Shown: positions 6,664 to 9,100 of the stretch, piece by piece | Layout of the letters: each line of letters starts with the position of its first letter | How positions within the stretch are numbered: position 1 is the first letter of the stretch | NCBI GenBank assembly: GCA_017459315.1 | Contig: JAFUDD010000417.1 | Span: 1 to 9,100 of the forward strand | Source of the DNA: Clostridia bacterium | GTDB lineage: Bacteria; Bacillota_A; Clostridia; Christensenellales; CAG-138 | Length of the DNA stretch: 9,100 nucleotides | Direction of reading: 5' to 3' | Program-made: the position numbers and the translations under genes | The notes under the pieces: generated by a model | Told to the model about the DNA's origin: nothing | Databases searched by the model: none | Seen by the model: only the letters and a program-made list of their open reading frames with translations

Positions 6664-9100
6664 TCATTCGTCTGTCAGCACGATCACGGCCTTTTGCAGG
6701 AACGAGCTCGGCACCGCCGAACCGTAAACCGCGATCACGTCGTTGATGTTCGAAGCGTAGGTCATGCCGTCGGCTTCCACATCGCCGTTTGCGATATAGG
6801 TCAGCGGCTGATCGTTCACCGTGAGCTGTTCGCCCTTGCTTGCGGCCACTTCCTCGCCGTTGTGCGTTACGATGGCGTCGTTGCCGCGGCAGCCGGAATA
6901 CGCTACCTCGCCGGGCGCTGCAAAGATCAGCTGCACAATGCAGTACGGGATGTTCGTAGAGCCGATGACCTTGCCGACATAGAGCTTACCCTCGGCGGGA
7001 TCGAGCGCGCAATTGGTTGTGATTGCGGCGCGGATCGTGTTGTTCTCGGCAATCTGATACCGCTGCGAGCCGGTCAAGCCGCCGATCGAAACGGTCGCCT
7101 TGCCCGCGGGCTTGCTGACCGCAACGTTGATCTGCGTATCGTAGCTGCCGTTTTGCTGCGTGGTGTTCGTGCCGCCCATGCCGCCGACGTTCACAACAAG
7201 CTCCGCATCCTTTTCCGCTGCGCTTTCATCGCTGAGATCGACATCGACCGTTCCGGTCGCTTTGTTGCCGTCCATGAACGCATAGCCCTCGCCGAGCATA
7301 GCGCCCGCATAGAATTCACCGCCATGTGCCTTGGTCAGCGTGCCGTTGAGCGTAACGGCGGCGTCAACGACCTCGCAGTTTTCGATGGTCGTGCTCCAGC
7401 CACCCGCCATAAACGCCGAAACCGCCGCCCATGTGCTTTGCCGTTTTTCCAGATTCGCGTCGTTTGCCGTGACGGTGACCTTTGCGCCGGTGACAGTCAC
7501 GTTCTTGACCGTGCTCGCCAGGTCAAAGCCTGCCACGACTGCCGCATACGGCGTCGCGTCGTTGTCCGAGGTCACGGTGACGACCGGATTTTCAAACGTC
7601 ACATTCTGTACCGTCGCCTTTGCCATCGCGCCGAAGAACGCCGCTTCGCTGCCCGCCGCTTCGCCGTCATTGCGCCAAACCGGCGTGACGCCCTCGAACG
7701 CGGACAGGTCGGCCTTGCATCCGTCCATCGTGATCGTGAGATTTCGGATCGTATGGCCTGCGCCGTCGAACGTGCCGCGGAACGCGTACGTCCAATACGG
7801 TGCGTTGACCGTTTCATAGTTGGAGAAATACATGCCCATCGGCTGCCAGTTCTCGCCCGCGAGGTCGATATCCTCGGCCAGCACATACCAGCCCATTAGG
7901 TCGTCCTTCATTCCCTTGAGCTCTTCCGCATTGTGAATCTCGGTCGCTTCGACCCAGCGCGGATAGAGCAGCAGCATATTGCCGTTCATCAGGTCGTAAT
8001 CCGTGATCGCAACGCCCGCACCGCCGTAGAGGCTCGATGCGCCGGTCGGCACCTCGTAGGGCGAAACGCCAAGCACCAGTTCGTCCTTCGTCACGTCCGG
8101 CTTCGATTGCCAGCCCGCGAACAGGAAACCGTCCTTAACCGGGGCTTCCGTCTCCGGGATCACGCTTGCGTCGGTCGTTTCGACCGCATTGTAAACTGTG
8201 CCGTCCGGCTCGGTGTAGACGACCATGTAGGTCACCTTTTCCGGCTCTGCGGGCGCTGCCGCCGGTTCCGCCGCTGCGCCTTCCGCCTTCGGATGGCAAA
8301 CCGTCTGTGTGTTCGGCTCGACAAGCTCGCACGTCCATACGCCGTCCGCGTTCGTCACGGGAACCGCTGTGCCGTCCTCGGCCGTCAGTCGGATCTCAGT
8401 CGCGGAAAGCTGCTCCCACGTACCCTTCATGCTCTCGATGCCGTTGGCGTCCTCGGTGTAATCGTAGGTGACGGAGAACGTCTTGTCGACGTTCAGGTAC
8501 ACATGGCAGCCGAGCCAGAAGTCGGCCAGATCATACAGCTCCAGTTCGGTGACCTCGGTGCTCGCTGCGGGTGCACCCGCTTCGATGTACGGATGACAGA
8601 CCGTGGACGTGTTGCTTTCGGTCAGCTCCACGCTCCACTTGCCGTCGGCCAAAATGACCGGCTTGGTATCGCCGTTCTCGGCGGTGAGAGTCAGTTCGGT
8701 ATCGGAAACGCGCGTCCATGTGCCGACCTCGGCTTCGATGTCCTTCGCGTCCTCGGTGTAGTCATACGACACGCGGTAGGTGCCGTCGGCGTTGATCGCC
8801 ACGCGGCAGCCGAGCCAACCGTTTTCAACGCTGTACAGTTCCATGCCGTTTTCCGGCGAAACGCTTGCCGCCGCTGCGGGCGCTGCATTCACTTCGATAT
8901 ACGGGTGGCAGACCGTGGACGTGTTGCTTTCGGTCAGCTCCACGCTCCACTTGCCGTCCGCAAGCGTGACCGGCTTGGTATCGCCGTTCTCGGCGGTGAG
9001 GGTCAGTTCGGTATCGGAAACGCGCGTCCATGTGCCGACCTCGGCTTCGATGTCCTTCGCGTCCTCGGTGTAGTCATACGACACGCGGTAGGTGCCGTCG
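6664..9100 (-). CDS. Large modular surface-type protein with tandem Cys modules and a beta-helix-like region, 5' end beyond window
   Basis: 811 C-terminal residues are visible (numbered from the first complete codon); the N-terminus, with any signal peptide, is outside. Residues 1-69, 86-173 and 186-271 are three copies of an unrecognised module with WLGC near its start, YDYTEDA and GTW in the middle, and TVCHP at its end. An Ala/Pro/Glu linker follows (about 272-286). Residues about 288-385 resemble an InlB/Listeria-Bacteroides repeat (KDGFLFAGW, ending in YPRW). From 386 a GLUG/beta-helix-like segment starts with NAEELKGM, LAEDIDLAG and FRGTFDGAGHTIRNLTI. It continues as Val/Thr-rich strands with GG turns to the end. 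The C-terminus (AVIVLTDE) has no LPXTG motif, hydrophobic anchor or S-layer domain. Ala, Thr, Gly and Asp/Glu richness suits an extracellular protein. A role in adhesion or glycan binding is a guess; no catalytic motif is seen. The gene ends in its own terminator and is probably not co-transcribed with the downstream operon. Confidence 0.88.
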   Translation of the reverse strand, partial: DGTYRVSYDYTEDAKDIEAEVGTWTRVSDTELTLTAENGDTKPVTLADGKWSVELTESNTSTVCHPYIEVNAAPAAAASVSPENGMELYSVENGWLGCRVAINADGTYRVSYDYTEDAKDIEAEVGTWTRVSDTELTLTAENGDTKPVILADGKWSVELTESNTSTVCHPYIEAGAPAASTEVTELELYDLADFWLGCHVYLNVDKTFSVTYDYTEDANGIESMKGTWEQLSATEIRLTAEDGTAVPVTNADGVWTCELVEPNTQTVCHPKAEGAAAEPAAAPAEPEKVTYMVVYTEPDGTVYNAVETTDASVIPETEAPVKDGFLFAGWQSKPDVTKDELVLGVSPYEVPTGASSLYGGAGVAITDYDLMNGNMLLLYPRWVEATEIHNAEELKGMKDDLMGWYVLAEDIDLAGENWQPMGMYFSNYETVNAPYWTYAFRGTFDGAGHTIRNLTITMDGCKADLSAFEGVTPVWRNDGEAAGSEAAFFGAMAKATVQNVTFENPVVTVTSDNDATPYAAVVAGFDLASTVKNVTVTGAKVTVTANDANLEKRQSTWAAVSAFMAGGWSTTIENCEVVDAAVTLNGTLTKAHGGEFYAGAMLGEGYAFMDGNKATGTVDVDLSDESAAEKDAELVVNVGGMGGTNTTQQNGSYDTQINVAVSKPAGKATVSIGGLTGSQRYQIAENNTIRAAITTNCALDPAEGKLYVGKVIGSTNIPYCIVQLIFAAPGEVAYSGCRGNDAIVTHNGEEVAASKGEQLTVNDQPLTYIANGDVEADGMTYASNINDVIAVYGSAVPSSFLQKAVIVLTDE
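8287..8544 (-). repeat. Cys module, copy 3 (diverged)
   Basis: Encodes residues 186-271 of the visible protein, LELYDLADFWLGC to TVCHPKAE. Roughly half the residues match copy 2. It keeps WLGC, TYDYTEDA, GTW, LTAE, ADG and NTQTVCHP. It has one additional cysteine (C257, in TCELVE). As the copy next to the linker it appears to be the oldest of the three visible. Confidence 0.85.
8581..8844 (-). repeat. Cys module, copy 2
   Basis: Encodes residues 86-173 (MELYSVENGWLGC to CHPYIE), with cysteines at C98 and C168. Its last 69 residues differ from copy 1 by a single Ile/Thr change. The spacing between equivalent points of copies 1 and 2 is 312 bp (104 codons); between copies 2 and 3 it is 100 codons. 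Confidence 0.95.
8893..9100 (-). repeat. Cys module, copy 1 (cut by window edge)
   Basis: Aligned by hand to 8581-8788 at an offset of 312 bp, it has 9 mismatches in 208 positions. The last 99 bases (9002-9100) are identical to 8690-8788. More copies may lie beyond the window. The near identity marks a recent tandem duplication and a likely site for copy-number change or assembly collapse. Confidence 0.95.

Noticed and set aside
6694..7899. Plus-strand open frame of 401 codons opposite the surface-protein gene
   Set aside because: It starts at TTG with no ribosome site at a usable distance. The composition is Arg/His-rich without motifs. The minus frame has clear repeats and a terminator.
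8287..9100. Possible CRISPR-like or non-coding direct repeats
   Set aside because: The period is about 300-312 bp, with no short repeat-spacer pattern. The repeats keep one open frame and protein-level conservation, so they are duplicated coding modules.
1..9100. Mobile element, phage or defence system
   Set aside because: I found no transposase, integrase, nuclease or toxin-antitoxin frame, and no terminal inverted repeats. The content is a sugar-catabolic operon plus a surface protein.

Overview
The window looks like chromosomal DNA of a GC-rich, Gram-positive gut-type bacterium, most likely an uncultured member of Clostridia (Oscillospirales or Christensenellales). The grounds are strong AGGAGG-type ribosome sites, a perfect TATAAT box in an AT-rich gap between GC-rich genes, a polysaccharide-utilisation locus of the Firmicutes style (cation symporter plus cytoplasmic glycosidases, no SusC/SusD), and a large modular surface-type protein. 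This taxonomic call is an inference from style, not from a marker gene. Every gene I can support lies on the minus strand, so the window is best read from its right end to its left end.

Right part (9100 to 6664): the 3' part of a gene for a large, presumably extracellular modular protein. Its visible N-terminal portion is a tandem array of an approximately 100-residue cysteine-containing module that I do not recognise. Then come an Ala/Pro/Glu linker, an InlB/Listeria-Bacteroides-type repeat and a long GLUG/beta-helix-like region. Two of the modules are almost identical at DNA level, so the array is recently duplicated. The gene ends in a clear intrinsic terminator (6610-6644).

Middle (6600 to 6480): a compact control region with a TATAAT box and no recognisable -35. 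A direct repeat with 20-nt spacing lies just upstream of the box, and two dyads follow, one at the likely transcription start and one touching the Shine-Dalgarno sequence.

Left part (6479 to 1): a four-gene operon in which every junction overlaps. The order is a GPH-family sugar:cation symporter, a membrane-anchored SGNH/GDSL hydrolase, a GH78 alpha-L-rhamnosidase, and a GH3 beta-glucosidase-type enzyme cut by the window edge. A coherent reading is uptake and breakdown of a rhamnose-containing glycoside. The SGNH enzyme may remove an acyl group outside the cell, the symporter imports the intact glycoside, and GH78 and then GH3 strip rhamnose and a beta-linked sugar in the cytoplasm. The substrate (flavonoid rutinoside-type, saponin, or pectic fragment) cannot be decided from the sequence. 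The enzyme families are known. The least explained items are the tandem cysteine module and the acyl-hydrolase step inside the rhamnoside operon.
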